A DNA stretch of 64,000 nt from Paraburkholderia phenoliruptrix (GCF_902859825.1 NZ_CADIKB010000004.1:62001-126000), one strand, 5' to 3'; positions 7,974 through 17,490 are shown, counted from the first letter of the stretch. Notes: generated from the sequence alone by a model not told the origin. Numbers and translations are program-made.

Positions 7974-9755
7974 ATGAAGACACGAATCGCTCTTGCTCAA
8001 ATCAATGTCACCGTCGGCGACTTCGCCGGCAACGTCGCGAAGATCGTCGCTGCCGCGCGTGACGCGCACCATGCCGGCGCAAAACTGCTGATCGCGCCCG
8101 AACTCGCGCTGTCCGGCTATCCGCCCGAAGATCTGCTGCTGCGCCCCGCGTTCTACACCGCAAGCGCCGCGGCGCTCGCGGACCTCGCCACGCAGCTGAA
8201 GCAATTTGCGGGGCTGCATGTGATCGTCGGCCATCCGCTGCGTGATGATGCAAACGGCGGGGCGAACAGCGGTGCAAACGGTGGTGCAAACGGCGGGGCG
8301 AACCAGGCTCATGGTAATGCAAACAGGCCGATCGAGCGCGGCCTGCCGCCGGTCGACACGTTCAACGCGGCCTCGCTGCTCGTCGACGGCAGGATTGCGG
8401 GCACTTATCGCAAGCAGGATCTGCCCAACACCGAGGTGTTCGACGAGAAACGCTACTTCGCGTCCGACCCGCAGCCGTTCGTGTTCGAACTCGACGGCGT
8501 GAAGTACGGCGTGGTGATCTGCGAAGACGCGTGGCATGCGTCGGCCGCGCAAATGGCCAAAGCGGCGGGCGCGCAAGTGCTGCTCATTCCGAACGGCTCG
8601 CCCTTCCACCTGAACAAGGAGGCGGTGCGCTTCGACATTCTGCGCGCGCGGATTCGCGAAACCGGGCTGCCCATGGTCTACGTGAACATGGTCGGCGCAC
8701 AGGACGAGCTCGTGTTCGACGGCGGCTCCTTCGTGCTCGACGCGCAAGGCGAACTCGTCGCGAAGATGGCGCAGTTCGAAGAAGCGACCGCACTTGTCGA
8801 CTTCGACAACGGCGCGCCGGTGCGCGGCGAGGCCGACGGCATAGCGAACGCGGGCAGCGGAGTGAGCAGCGCAACGGCGCCCGAGCTTTCGCTCGAGGCA
8901 CAGGTCTACGCGGCGCTCGTCATGGGCGTGCGCGACTACGTGAACAAAAACGGCTTTCCTGGCGCGATCATCGGGCTTTCGGGCGGCGTGGATTCGGCGC
9001 TGGTGCTGGCCGTCGCGTGCGATGCGCTCGGCGCGGAGCGCGTGCGCGCGGTAATGATGCCCTCGCGCTACACGGCCGACATCTCCACTACCGACGCAGC
9101 CGACATGGCCCGCCGCGTGGGCGTGCGCTACGACGAAATCGCGATTGCGCCGATGTTCGACGCATTCCGCAGCTCGCTCGCGCAGGAATTCGAAGGACGC
9201 CCGGAAGACGCCACCGAGGAGAACATCCAGGCGCGCATTCGCGGCACGCTGCTGATGGCGCTGTCGAACAAGTTCGGCTCGATCGTGCTCACCACCGGCA
9301 ACAAGAGCGAGATGGCGGTGGGCTATTGCACGCTCTACGGCGACATGGCGGGCGGCTTCGCGGTAATCAAGGACATTGCGAAGACGCTGGTTTATCGCCT
9401 GTGCCATTACCGTAATCAGGCTGCGTGCTTCGAGAAGCAGGACGTGATTCCGGAGCGCATTCTGACGCGCGCGCCGTCCGCGGAATTGCGCGAGAACCAG
9501 ACCGATCAGGACAGCCTGCCGCCCTACGACGTGCTCGACGCGATCATGCGCATGTACATGGAAGAGGACCGCTCGCTCGCCGAAATCGTCGCGGCCGGTT
9601 ACGCGGCCGAAGACGTGAAGCGCGTCACGCGGCTCATCAAGATCAACGAGTACAAGCGCCGCCAGGCGCCGATTGGCATTCGCGTCACGCATCGCGCGTT
9701 CGGCCGCGACTGGCGTTATCCGATCACGTCACGCTACACCGAACCGGTGGCGTGA
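7974..9755 (+). CDS. nadE: glutamine-dependent NAD(+) synthase
   Basis: A 593-residue two-domain enzyme that forms NAD from deamido-NAD, ATP and glutamine in the cytosol. The N-terminal carbon-nitrogen hydrolase domain contains Glu43 (APELALSGYPPED) and the nucleophile Cys183 in ICEDAWH. The C-terminal synthetase domain begins after about residue 310 and contains the ATP loop SGGVDS at 336-341. The length is slightly above the roughly 540-570 expected, because of a low-complexity insert of four GGAN-like units at residues 95-110. The ATG at 7974 begins the conserved MKTRIALAQ; an in-frame upstream codon at 7956 is less likely. glnB follows after 114 bases, an order found in many beta-proteobacteria. 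Confidence 0.96.
   Translation: MKTRIALAQINVTVGDFAGNVAKIVAAARDAHHAGAKLLIAPELALSGYPPEDLLLRPAFYTASAAALADLATQLKQFAGLHVIVGHPLRDDANGGANSGANGGANGGANQAHGNANRPIERGLPPVDTFNAASLLVDGRIAGTYRKQDLPNTEVFDEKRYFASDPQPFVFELDGVKYGVVICEDAWHASAAQMAKAAGAQVLLIPNGSPFHLNKEAVRFDILRARIRETGLPMVYVNMVGAQDELVFDGGSFVLDAQGELVAKMAQFEEATALVDFDNGAPVRGEADGIANAGSGVSSATAPELSLEAQVYAALVMGVRDYVNKNGFPGAIIGLSGGVDSALVLAVACDALGAERVRAVMMPSRYTADISTTDAADMARRVGVRYDEIAIAPMFDAFRSSLAQEFEGRPEDATEENIQARIRGTLLMALSNKFGSIVLTTGNKSEMAVGYCTLYGDMAGGFAVIKDIAKTLVYRLCHYRNQAACFEKQDVIPERILTRAPSAELRENQTDQDSLPPYDVLDAIMRMYMEEDRSLAEIVAAGYAAEDVKRVTRLIKINEYKRRQAPIGIRVTHRAFGRDWRYPITSRYTEPVA
8256..8303 (+). repeat. four tandem 12-bp repeats inside nadE
   Basis: Four in-frame 12-base units encode GGAN, SGAN, GGAN and GGAN (nadE residues 95-110). 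They differ from each other at a few positions. Being a multiple of three, they keep the frame and produce a flexible surface insert in the glutaminase domain. Confidence 0.9.
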
Positions 9756-9779
9756 GCCGTCGCGGCGGCGCGCCGATGC

Positions 9780-9808
9780 GCGCCGGACTGCCTCAAGGCA
9801 TCCGGCGC
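9780..9808 (+). other. hairpin between nadE and glnB
   Basis: GCGCCGGA pairs with TCCGGCGC around a TGCC-TCAA-GGCA inner stem. No U-tract follows, so it may be a weak terminator, an mRNA processing signal or nothing. A TAGAAT at 9812-9817 just after it could be the -10 element of a separate glnB promoter. Confidence 0.4.
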
Positions 9809-9815
9809 GGCGTAG

Positions 9816-10208
<393 letters not shown>

Positions 10209-10261
10209 GTCATTCGCGCACCGAAGCGGTGCGCCGGCGCATCGCAAAACTTGCGCGCCAA

Positions 10262-10298
10262 TAAAAAACGGTGCGATACCCTTGCGGACATCGCACCG
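10262..10298 (-). terminator. intrinsic terminator downstream of the porin
   Basis: On the minus strand CGGTGCGAT and ATCGCACCG form a 9-bp stem followed by TTTTTT. It lies about 90 bases beyond the porin stop. Confidence 0.75.
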
Positions 10299-10350
10299 AT
10301 ACGCGCCTCTCGCAGCAGCGTGAAAAAGATTCTCTTGAAGACCATCTAAG

Positions 10351-10373
10351 CCCCGAAGGCAATGCCTTCGGGG
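10351..10373 (-). other. strong hairpin directly after the porin stop
   Basis: CCCCGAAGGCA and TGCCTTCGGGG form an 11-bp perfect stem with a one-base centre, 13 bases after the porin stop. There is no U-tract; it may protect the 3' end of a highly expressed mRNA. Confidence 0.55.
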
Positions 10374-10385
10374 AACACCGTTTGA

Positions 10386-11510
10386 TCAGAACGAGTGTTG
10401 AATACCTGCGTACACGCCAGTCTGGCTGTGGCCCGGCAGCGGGTTCTCGTTGTAGGAGACCGTGCCGTCCGAGGCGGTGATGTTGCCGCCGTTGCCTGCG
10501 TTGTTGGCGTCCAGACCGAAGTTGGCCGTCTTGCTGTTACGCACGGTTGCGATCTGGATGTCGAGCAGCGTGCGCTTCGACAGGTTGTACGAGCCGCCGA
10601 TCGTGTAGATCGTTGCGTTGCCGCCGCCCTTGTTCGCGTTCACGTGGTAGACCGCCGCGATCAGTGCAGCAGCCGGCGTGGCTTGCCACGTCACACCGCC
10701 CCATTCGTGATCGAGCGACGTCGGCGAGGTGCCTGCCGCGCTGGCAGCCGACGACGTGCGCACTGCCTGGTACGCGCCCTGGACCTTGAACTGGCCGAGG
10801 AACACGTTGAAGGCAGCCGTGTATTCACGCGATGCGGTGAACGGGTTCGTGAAGTTGCCGTTTGCCGAGTTGCGGATTTCGTCGTACATGCCGCGAACCT
10901 GGAACAGCGACGAGGTGTACGTCAGTTGCAGGCCGGCTTCACGGCCTTGCGGCGTCGTGCCGTTACCGTTCCAGTTCGTCGCGTTCGACAGCGCGTACTG
11001 GCCGTACACGTCAAAGCCGTAGAACTTCGGCGACTGGTAAGCGATGTTGTTGCTCGATTGCGGCCAGTTGCGGCCACGCACCAGCGATGCCGACGACCAG
11101 TTCGATTGACCGAACGGGTCGAAGTCCCACACGCCGTTCGAGATGAAGAGCATGCGGCCCATCGTCAACGTACCGTATGCGCTGTTCGACAGACCGACCG
11201 TTGCCCAGCGATTGAAGAGACCGCCGCCGCCAGGACCCTGGCCGTTCATCGTGTTGAACGAGCCTTCCAACTGGAACAGGACCTTGTTGCCGCCACCGAT
11301 GTCCTCGACGCCCTTCATACCCCACAGGCTGGTACCCCAGTCACCGCTTTCCGCGCGGAAGCGGGAGGTCGAACCGGTATAGTTGGCGTTCGGCAGCCCG
11401 CTGATGTATTCGAGACCTGCGTCCAGGCGGCCATACAGCGTCACGCTGCTTTGAGCATGCGCAACAACACCGGCCGACATCAGCGCAGCGGCGAGCAAAG
11501 CTTTCTTCAT
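10386..11510 (-). CDS. outer-membrane porin, Burkholderia type
   Basis: A 374-residue trimeric beta-barrel porin of the Gram-negative porin (Porin_4) family that forms a general diffusion channel in the outer membrane. A signal peptide (MKKALLAAALMSAGVVAHA, cleavage before QSSVTLYGRLDAG) is followed by alternating amphipathic strands; GRLDAGLEY, SGDWGTSLWG and the final aromatic residue (GIQHSF ending in Phe) are family hallmarks. The ATG at 11508-11510 has GGAGGAGAAG directly upstream, so the four-residue-longer start at 11522 is rejected. The upstream region is unusually AT-rich. An OmpR/EnvZ-like system lies 6 kb away and is a plausible regulator (inference). Confidence 0.96.
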   Translation of the reverse strand: MKKALLAAALMSAGVVAHAQSSVTLYGRLDAGLEYISGLPNANYTGSTSRFRAESGDWGTSLWGMKGVEDIGGGNKVLFQLEGSFNTMNGQGPGGGGLFNRWATVGLSNSAYGTLTMGRMLFISNGVWDFDPFGQSNWSSASLVRGRNWPQSSNNIAYQSPKFYGFDVYGQYALSNATNWNGNGTTPQGREAGLQLTYTSSLFQVRGMYDEIRNSANGNFTNPFTASREYTAAFNVFLGQFKVQGAYQAVRTSSAASAAGTSPTSLDHEWGGVTWQATPAAALIAAVYHVNANKGGGNATIYTIGGSYNLSKRTLLDIQIATVRNSKTANFGLDANNAGNGGNITASDGTVSYNENPLPGHSQTGVYAGIQHSF

Positions 11511-12129
11511 CTTCTCCTCCATACCCTGTCAAAAAGTGAAACCCAGTACTGCGAATGGTGTTCGGACGCGAGCCGCGCCGAACAGAAATCGGTACCAGGG
11601 AGATTAGCGGGCGGATTGGTCTCCTGTCCTGACCTGCAGCCTTGGGGCTGTCTGGTGGTCATGCCGATCCCTCGCCGACCGGTTCTCCTCTGTGCTTTGA
11701 AGTAAAACTACTTTTAATGAACTTAGTTTTGCTACTTTGGTTACTAATTTATCAAAAATAGACTTGAGTGTGAGAAGAAATTAGTACCGGCGTTGACCTG
11801 TGTCTCCAAATTGCAATACCGATGTGCGCAAAGACCCGTTGCACGGTTCGCTAAAACGGCGAAACCCCTTACACGACAAGGGAATCACGGATCGCGCGCA
11901 GCAAGATTAAGGATTGCCACTATTGACGCTTGCGATACGGCAGGTTAGTGCGCAAAAGGCGGCCTGGGAGGCCCATGGGATGGGGTTCGGCGGGCCGAAA
12001 CGAGGCGATTACACAGGTGACCGAAACAAAAAAAGGCGCTCGTAAGCGCCTTGTAAAACTACTTCGACTACAACCCGTTATCAAGATACGTCGACGAATC
12101 TCAAATACCAGGTTGTGCGATAGGTTGTG
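11511..12129. other. intergenic region between porin and hisP-like gene
   Basis: About 620 bases without a convincing gene. The part at 11695-11770 is strongly AT-rich against its surroundings and carries CTACTTT at 11708 and 11732 and a nearby TTACT, a likely porin promoter/operator zone on the minus strand. The far end holds the terminator of the hisP-like gene. A 98-codon frame at 11930-12226 has no family features and overlaps hisP. Confidence 0.6.
12028..12052 (-). terminator. intrinsic terminator of the histidine transport operon
   Basis: AAGGCGCT and AGCGCCTT form an 8-bp stem around CGTA; on the minus strand it runs into seven T residues. It lies about 80 bases after the ATPase stop. 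Confidence 0.85.
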
Positions 12130-12909
12130 CTATTTGAGACTGCCGGAAAGGAACTGCTTCAGGCGCTCGCTGCGAGTGTTTCTGAACACCTCGTCGGGGT
12201 GGCCTTCTTCTTCCACGCGGCCTTGATGCAGGAACATCACGTGGTTGGACACGTTGCGCGCAAACGCCATTTCGTGCGTGACGACGATCATCGTGCGGCC
12301 TTCCTCGGCGAGCGTCTGCATGACTTTCAGCACTTCGCCGACGAGTTCCGGATCGAGCGCGGAGGTCGGTTCGTCGAACAGCATGACGTCGGGGTGCATG
12401 GCCAGCGCGCGGGCGATCGCCACGCGCTGCTGCTGGCCGCCCGACAGATGTGACGGATACTGCTTTTCCAGACGCGGCGCGAGGCCGACTTTTTCCAGGT
12501 ACTCGCGCGCGCGGTCTTCCGCTTCCTTGCGCTTGAGACCGAGCACATTGACGGGCGCCTCGACGATGTTCTCGAGCACGTTCATGTGCGACCACAGGTT
12601 GAAGTGCTGAAACACCATCGACAGTTTGGTCCGCACGCGCTGCAGTTGCCTCGGGTCGGACACGCGCAGCGCGCCGTTCTTCGCGATCTGCGTGCGGACT
12701 TCTTCGCCGTCCACGAAGATGCGCCCGGCGTTCGGCTGTTCGAGGAAGTTGATGCAGCGGAGCATCGTGCTCTTGCCCGACCCGGACGAGCCGATCACGC
12801 TGATGACGTCGCCGGCATTCGCCTTCAGCGAAACGCCCTTGAGGACTTCATTGTCGCCATATTGTTTATGAAGCTCGTCGACGAAAAGCTTTTGCTTCGT
12901 GTTGTTCAT
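12130..12909 (-). CDS. hisP: polar amino-acid ABC transporter ATPase (HisP-like)
   Basis: A 259-residue cytosolic ATPase that energises the adjacent importer. Walker A GSSGSGKS is at residues 40-47, followed by a Q-loop in VFQHFNLW, the signature LSGGQQQR, Walker [13 protein letters not shown] and the H-loop VVTHEM. The close match in architecture to HisP/ArtP and the neighbouring HisQ, HisM and HisJ-type genes support a histidine or lysine/arginine/ornithine system. It is the last gene of the operon, 41 bases after the second permease, and is followed by a clear terminator. The gene symbol is by similarity; substrate is inferred from the binding protein. Confidence 0.92.
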   Translation of the reverse strand: MNNTKQKLFVDELHKQYGDNEVLKGVSLKANAGDVISVIGSSGSGKSTMLRCINFLEQPNAGRIFVDGEEVRTQIAKNGALRVSDPRQLQRVRTKLSMVFQHFNLWSHMNVLENIVEAPVNVLGLKRKEAEDRAREYLEKVGLAPRLEKQYPSHLSGGQQQRVAIARALAMHPDVMLFDEPTSALDPELVGEVLKVMQTLAEEGRTMIVVTHEMAFARNVSNHVMFLHQGRVEEEGHPDEVFRNTRSERLKQFLSGSLK

Positions 12910-12950
12910 CAGAATCCTTGGGCGTGCTTACGTGCTGGGCGCGGGCCCGG

Positions 12951-13664
12951 TTATTTGCCTTGCGGCCGCAGGTAAGCGAGCCAGCGGCGCTCCGCGCGGC
13001 GGAACAGCCACACGAGCGCGAAAGAAATGCACAGATAGAGCAGGGCGGCAATGCCGAATGCATTGAACGACTGATACGTCGCCGAGTTCACGTCGCGCGC
13101 GATCTTCAGAATGTCCGGCACGGTCGCGGTAAAAGCGACGGTCGTGGCGTGCAGCATCAGGATCACTTCGTTGCTGTAGTACGGCAACGCGCGGCGCAGC
13201 GCCGAGGGCAGAATCACGCGCCGGTAGAGCGTGAACGACGACATGCCGTACGCGCGCGCCGCTTCGATTTCGCCATACGGCGTCGCCTTGATCGCGCCGG
13301 CGAAAATTTCGGTGGTGTACGCGCAAGTGTTCAGCGTGAACGCGAGCAGCGTGCAATGCATGCCGTCGCGGAAGAACGCGTTGGTCAGCTCGTGATTGCG
13401 GACAATTTCGAGGCTGTACAAGCCCGTGTAGCACAGCAGCAACTGCACATAAAGCGGCGTGCCGCGGAAGATGTAGGTGTAGAGCCACACGAGACCCGCG
13501 AGCCATTTCTTCTTCGAGACGCGCGCCACGGCGAGCGGAATGGACAGGCAGAAGCCGAGGCCGATCGACACGACGAGCAGCCACAACGTAATGGCGAGGC
13601 CCGTAAAGCGGTAGCCATCCGTGTAGAGATAGTTACGCCAGTATTCCTGAATGATCTCGATCAT
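12951..13664 (-). CDS. hisM: histidine/basic amino-acid ABC permease (HisM-like)
   Basis: A 237-residue inner-membrane permease with about five helices and the polar amino-acid permease loop EIEAARAYGMSSFTLYRRVILPSALRRALP, which contacts the ATPase. Its N-terminus MIEIIQEYWRNYLYTDGYRFTGLAITLWLL matches the HisM group. It overlaps the stop of the upstream hisQ-like gene by four bases (ATGA), indicating translational coupling. Together the two permeases form the heterodimeric pore. Confidence 0.92.
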   Translation of the reverse strand: MIEIIQEYWRNYLYTDGYRFTGLAITLWLLVVSIGLGFCLSIPLAVARVSKKKWLAGLVWLYTYIFRGTPLYVQLLLCYTGLYSLEIVRNHELTNAFFRDGMHCTLLAFTLNTCAYTTEIFAGAIKATPYGEIEAARAYGMSSFTLYRRVILPSALRRALPYYSNEVILMLHATTVAFTATVPDILKIARDVNSATYQSFNAFGIAALLYLCISFALVWLFRRAERRWLAYLRPQGK

Positions 13665-14350
13665 AGATCCGCCTTTCGCACGCCGGTCGAGTAACGCTTT
13701 TCGAGGTACATCAGCACGAAGTTCGACACTGTGGTGATGACGAGGTAGATCGCGCCCGCAAGCAGGGTAAAGAAGAAAAACCGCAGGGTGCCTTTGCCCG
13801 CGTCCTGCGAAGCCTTGACCACATCCGCGAGACCGATGATCGACACGAGCGCCGTGGCCTTCACCATCACCTGCCAGTTATTGCCGATGCCGGGCAGCGC
13901 GAAGCGCATCATCTGCGGGAACATGATGCGCGAGAACACTTGCCAGCTCGTCATGCCGTAGGCCGCGCCGGCTTCGAGCTGGCCGCGCGGCACGGCGAGA
14001 AACGCGCCGCGGAAGGTCTCGGTGAAATACGCGCCGTAGATGAAGCCGAGCACCGCGACGCCGGCCACGAACGGGTCGATGTCGATCTGATCCCAGCCGA
14101 GCATGTCGGTCAGATTGTTGAGCCAGATCTGGATGCTGTAGAAGAGCAGCAGCATCAGCACGAGGTCGGGCACGCCGCGCACGAGGGTCGTGTAGACGGT
14201 GCCGGCGCCGTACGACAGACGGTTCTTCGACAGTTTCGCCGCCGCGCCGAGCAGGCCCAGCAAGAAAGCGAGCGCCAGCGATAACACCGCCAGCTTGACG
14301 GTTTGCCAAGTGCCGTTGAGAAGCAGCGGGCCGTAGCCTTGAAGGAACAT
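13661..14350 (-). CDS. hisQ: histidine/basic amino-acid ABC permease (HisQ-like)
   Basis: A 229-residue membrane permease starting MFLQGYGPLLLNGTWQTVKLAVLSLALA, the HisQ-type N-terminus. About five helices are present, and the ATPase-coupling loop reads LEAGAAYGMTSWQVFSRIMFPQMMRFALP. The ATG at 14348-14350 is preferred; an in-frame extension to 14473 is arginine- and cysteine-rich and not conserved in kind. Its ATGA overlap with hisM shows a tight operon. A gap of about 320 bases separates it from the binding-protein gene upstream. Confidence 0.92.
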   Translation of the reverse strand: MFLQGYGPLLLNGTWQTVKLAVLSLALAFLLGLLGAAAKLSKNRLSYGAGTVYTTLVRGVPDLVLMLLLFYSIQIWLNNLTDMLGWDQIDIDPFVAGVAVLGFIYGAYFTETFRGAFLAVPRGQLEAGAAYGMTSWQVFSRIMFPQMMRFALPGIGNNWQVMVKATALVSIIGLADVVKASQDAGKGTLRFFFFTLLAGAIYLVITTVSNFVLMYLEKRYSTGVRKADL

Positions 14351-14669
14351 AAGGGGGTCCTTGACGATGCGTTTGCGACACACCGCGAAAGACGCGGGCG
14401 GCGTGGCGCCGCAAGTACCGCGAGCATGGCTCGCCGTGATCCGCGGCGCACAGCGCACCGCTGTGCAAATCATGACTGCATGGCCGTTGCCGGACCTGCA
14501 GCGCGCTTTTCGACTCTCTTTGAAACCAGACCGACTGTATTACGAAGCCCCGGACACGCCCATGCGGGCGAGCCCCGAGTCTCCTTTTTGCTGCATTCGA
14601 CGGGAGCCCTCAGTCAGGTCCCTTAGCGGGTGTGCGAGACGGCGGCCGCGCGACGCGTACCCGCAGCGC
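14351..14669. other. gap between hisJ-like and hisQ-like genes
   Basis: About 320 bases without a credible gene on either strand. No U-tract terminator is visible. Gaps here often allow the abundant binding protein to be expressed above the membrane subunits, but no specific element is recognised. Confidence 0.5.
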
Positions 14670-15446
14670 TCAGTGTTCGGGATAGATCGCGAAGTCGAAG
14701 TACTGCTTTTCGAGCTTCCTGAACGTGCCGTCCTGATGAACCTGCGCGAGCGCCTTGTTGAACATCGCCTTCAGTTCGGCATCGTCCTTGCGCAGACCGA
14801 TGGCCGTGCCTTCGCCGATGGTCTTCGGGTCTTTCACTTCCGGGCCGGCCCAGGCAAAGCCCTTGCCGCGCGGCGTTTTCAGAAACCCGGCGTCGGCCTG
14901 GATTTCGTCCTGCAGCGCGGCGTCGAGCCGGCCGGAGGTGAGGTCGGCGTAGACCTGGTCCTGATTCTGGTAGGGCACGACGGTCACGCCCTTCGGTTCC
15001 CAATACGCCTTGGCGTACGCTTCCTGGGTCGTGCCTTGCTCGACGCCGACGCGTTTGCCCTTCAGCGAGTCAGCGGTGGGCAGAAGCGGCGAGCCGGTTC
15101 TGGCGATCATGCGGGCGGGGGCGTCGAACAGCTTGTCGGAGAAATCGATCTGCTCGCGGCGCTTGTCCGTGACGGTCAGCGACGACACGATCGCGTCGAA
15201 CTTCTTGCCCTTCAGCGCCGGGATGATGCCGTCGAAATCCTGCTCCACCCACACGCACTTGACGTTCATTCTTGCGCACAGCGCGCGGGTCAGATCGACG
15301 TCGAAGCCGACCACCTGGCCGCTGGCCGCCTTCGATTCGAACGGCGGATAGCTGGCGTCAACCCCGATGCGTACGGTTTTCCATTCTTTGGCCATGGCGC
15401 CGGTGGCCATGACGGCGAGCGCTACGCACAGTGCGAGCTTCTTCAT
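14670..15446 (-). CDS. hisJ: histidine/lysine-arginine-ornithine binding protein (HisJ/ArgT-like)
   Basis: A 258-residue periplasmic solute receptor. The signal peptide MKKLALCVALAVMATGAMA is followed by KEWKTVRIGVDASYPPFE, the classic start of family 3 binding proteins. Further family segments are GFDVDLTRALCARMNVKCVWVEQDFDGIIPAL, DAIVSSLTVTDKRREQIDFS and the GVEQGTTQE hinge region. Two cysteines (in LCARMNVKC) match the disulfide pair of HisJ/LAO proteins. The protein delivers basic amino acids to the HisQMP complex encoded downstream. It begins the operon. Confidence 0.94.
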   Translation of the reverse strand: MKKLALCVALAVMATGAMAKEWKTVRIGVDASYPPFESKAASGQVVGFDVDLTRALCARMNVKCVWVEQDFDGIIPALKGKKFDAIVSSLTVTDKRREQIDFSDKLFDAPARMIARTGSPLLPTADSLKGKRVGVEQGTTQEAYAKAYWEPKGVTVVPYQNQDQVYADLTSGRLDAALQDEIQADAGFLKTPRGKGFAWAGPEVKDPKTIGEGTAIGLRKDDAELKAMFNKALAQVHQDGTFRKLEKQYFDFAIYPEH

Positions 15447-15953
15447 GTTTCTCCTGGGTCAAACTGATCGGCCTCGCGTCCGATCCCGACTGAGCCTGGC
15501 TTGTGGCCGGCCGTCGCTATTCTAGGCGGTCAAAATTCCCGCGCCGCCGCGCTTTTTTGCCTGCGGTTGGCCCGGTGTCGGCCTGACGTTGCCCCGCTGT
15601 TGGCCGGGTGTGGGCCTCGCGTTAGACCCGCGTTGGCATCGTGCTGGCCTGCTCTCGGCGCGGTGTCCGGGTGTGCCGGACGCGCCTTGCGCCACGGCAA
15701 GCATAGAAAAGCGCGGTATTTTACCCGAAGAGGGGCCGGGCGCCAGTGCGCGATGCCCCCCGCGCCCGCCCCGTGCTGCGGGCGTTGCGTATGCGCGACG
15801 TATCCCTGCGCCGCCGCGCTCAGCGGCGTGCCACGGCAAGGTCGTGTCGGATTACGCGGATTTACGAAACGATCCGGTGCGCTTGCGCCCGATTGTCCGG
15901 CGCGCGGCGAGCCCATACATTCTCGTCATCGCCAATTTGACCGGGAGTACGTC
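15447..15953. other. intergenic region between hisJ-like gene and pirin gene
   Basis: About 500 bases without a convincing gene. It holds the divergent promoters, three imperfect 33-bp tandem repeats (15566-15664) and very GC-rich sequence. A possible minus-strand -10 (TAGAAT, 15519-15524 read in reverse) lies upstream of the binding-protein gene. Frames here on both strands are arginine/proline-rich and look like by-products of composition. Confidence 0.5.
15566..15664. repeat. three imperfect 33-bp tandem repeats
   Basis: Units start at 15566, 15599 and 15632, each beginning GTTGGC and containing GGCCT 14 bases in. Units 1 and 2 agree at about 23 of 33 positions; unit 3 is more diverged. 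The region is intergenic. Confidence 0.6.
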
Positions 15954-16664
15954 ATGATCGAAATTCGCCGCTCCGCAGAACGGGGCCACGCCAACCACGG
16001 CTGGCTCGACTCGTATCACAGCTTTTCGTTTGCCGATTACCGCGACCCCGAGCACGTCCATTTCGGGCCGCTGCGGGTGATCAACGAAGACCGCATCGCG
16101 GGCGGGCAGGGTTTCGGCACGCACGGACACCGCGACATGGAGATCGTCACGTACGTGCTCGAAGGGGCGCTCGCGCACCGCGACAGCATGGGCAACGGCT
16201 CCACCATCCGTCCTGGCGACGTGCAGCGCATGAGCGCCGGCACGGGCGTCATGCACAGCGAGTTCAACGCGTCGCCGGACGAAGAGGCGCATCTGCTGCA
16301 GATCTGGGTGATTCCGCGCCGCGCGGGAGATCAGCCGGGCTACGAGGAAAAGCGCTTCGACGCCGCGGACAAGCGCGGCCGTCTGCGCGTCGTTGCCTCG
16401 CCCGACGGCCGCGACGGCTCGGTGACAATTCATGCGGACGCGTCGATTTACGCCGCGCTCATCGACGGTGCGGAAACGGCCAGCTTCGCAGTGCCTGACG
16501 GACGGCTTGTCTACGTGCACGTGGCACGCGGTTCGCTGACGGTGAACGGCGAGGTGTTGCAGGCCGGCGACGCCGCCAAGCTCAGCGACACGGACACGGT
16601 GACGCTGGAACAGGGCAATCAAGCCGAAGTGCTGCTCTTCGACCTGGGCCGGCTGGATGGCTGA
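15954..16664 (+). CDS. pirin family protein
   Basis: A 236-residue bicupin. The N-terminal cupin carries the metal ligands His57, His59, His101 and Glu103 at positions matching those of characterised pirins, in THGHRD and VMHSEFNAS. Bacterial homologues include YhhW/YhaK-type quercetin dioxygenases, so a cytosolic oxygenase or redox-sensing role is possible but not proven. The C-terminal cupin lacks an obvious metal site, as in the single-metal pirins. The ATG at 15954 follows GGGAG; the frame is open to 15501 but the upstream part is compositional noise. No operon partner. Confidence 0.93.
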   Translation: MIEIRRSAERGHANHGWLDSYHSFSFADYRDPEHVHFGPLRVINEDRIAGGQGFGTHGHRDMEIVTYVLEGALAHRDSMGNGSTIRPGDVQRMSAGTGVMHSEFNASPDEEAHLLQIWVIPRRAGDQPGYEEKRFDAADKRGRLRVVASPDGRDGSVTIHADASIYAALIDGAETASFAVPDGRLVYVHVARGSLTVNGEVLQAGDAAKLSDTDTVTLEQGNQAEVLLFDLGRLDG

Positions 16665-16779
16665 AGCGGGTTGTAGCGCGCCGCCTGTCGACAGATGGTT
16701 GAGCGCGCAACGAGTGCGCGGGCGCCGCCCAGTCCGTGCGCCGGGAGGCACTGACAGGGGCGCTGCCGCTATACAAAGA

Positions 16780-16817
16780 AAGAAAACGCCACGGGATCGC
16801 AAGGTTCCCGTGGCGTT
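16780..16817 (-). terminator. intrinsic terminator of the Spy-like gene
   Basis: A perfect 12-bp stem (AACGCCACGGGA with TCCCGTGGCGTT, loop TCGCAAGGT) is followed on the minus strand by TTCTTTCTTT. Confidence 0.8.
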
Positions 16818-16859
16818 CCTGCATTGACAGCCGCAAGCCGCCGTGCCGGCGGCGCGGGG

Positions 16860-17393
16860 TTACTGGTTCGCAGCCGGCGCCGACGCCGCGCCGCGATGTT
16901 CCTGCCAGCGCTCGCGCATCTTCTCATGACGCGCTTCCATCTTCGCAAAGCGCTGCTTCAGCGCCGTGCTGACGGTGGTCTTCTGCTGATCGTTCAGGCT
17001 GTTGTAGAACTTGAGCCAGGCGTCCGTGGTTTGCTGGCGCAGTTGCGCGTCTTTCTGCTCGATCTGCTGATGAGCCGCGGCCATCGCGTTGAGATCCAGA
17101 ATCGGCTGTTGCTGCGCGGCCTTGAACTGGCTCTTCATTTGCTCGTGGTTGGTCCGCATCGCCTCATGGTTTTGCTTCATGGTGTCGAGCGCGGCCTGCC
17201 ACTGCTTTTCCTGGTCTGCGTTCAGCTTCAACTGGTCGTGCAGCTGCGTGAGCTCTTTCATGAAGTGGCCGTGCCAGCCGCCGGGGCCGCCGTGCACCTC
17301 GTGAGCAGGTTGCGCGGCGTAGGCCGCGCCCGCGCCGATGGCGAGAGCGGTGGCGGCAACGGCGAGAGCGCGCGAGATTTTTTGGTTGGACAT
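16860..17393 (-). CDS. Spy/CpxP-like periplasmic protein
   Basis: A 177-residue exported protein. The signal peptide (residues 1 to about 27, cleavage near AYAAQP) is followed by an all-helical, Gln/Lys/His-rich mature part with an LTXXQ-like motif (LKLNADQEKQWQAALDTMKQ) and a second related segment LNDQQKTTVSTALKQRFAKME. This is the pattern of Spy/CpxP envelope-stress chaperones. The ATG at 17391-17393 gives the natural signal peptide; an in-frame upstream codon adds 12 residues. It is divergent from an OmpR/EnvZ-like pair with shared operator-like repeats, so that pair probably controls it (inference). Confidence 0.85.
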   Translation of the reverse strand: MSNQKISRALAVAATALAIGAGAAYAAQPAHEVHGGPGGWHGHFMKELTQLHDQLKLNADQEKQWQAALDTMKQNHEAMRTNHEQMKSQFKAAQQQPILDLNAMAAAHQQIEQKDAQLRQQTTDAWLKFYNSLNDQQKTTVSTALKQRFAKMEARHEKMRERWQEHRGAASAPAANQ

Positions 17394-17490
17394 GTAAGGC
17401 TCCTTGTAATGGAATAGCCGACGATGCATCCGATCCAGTTGACGGCCTGCATTCGGTAAGACAGAGCGTAGAGAACTGCCTGCCGCGCTG

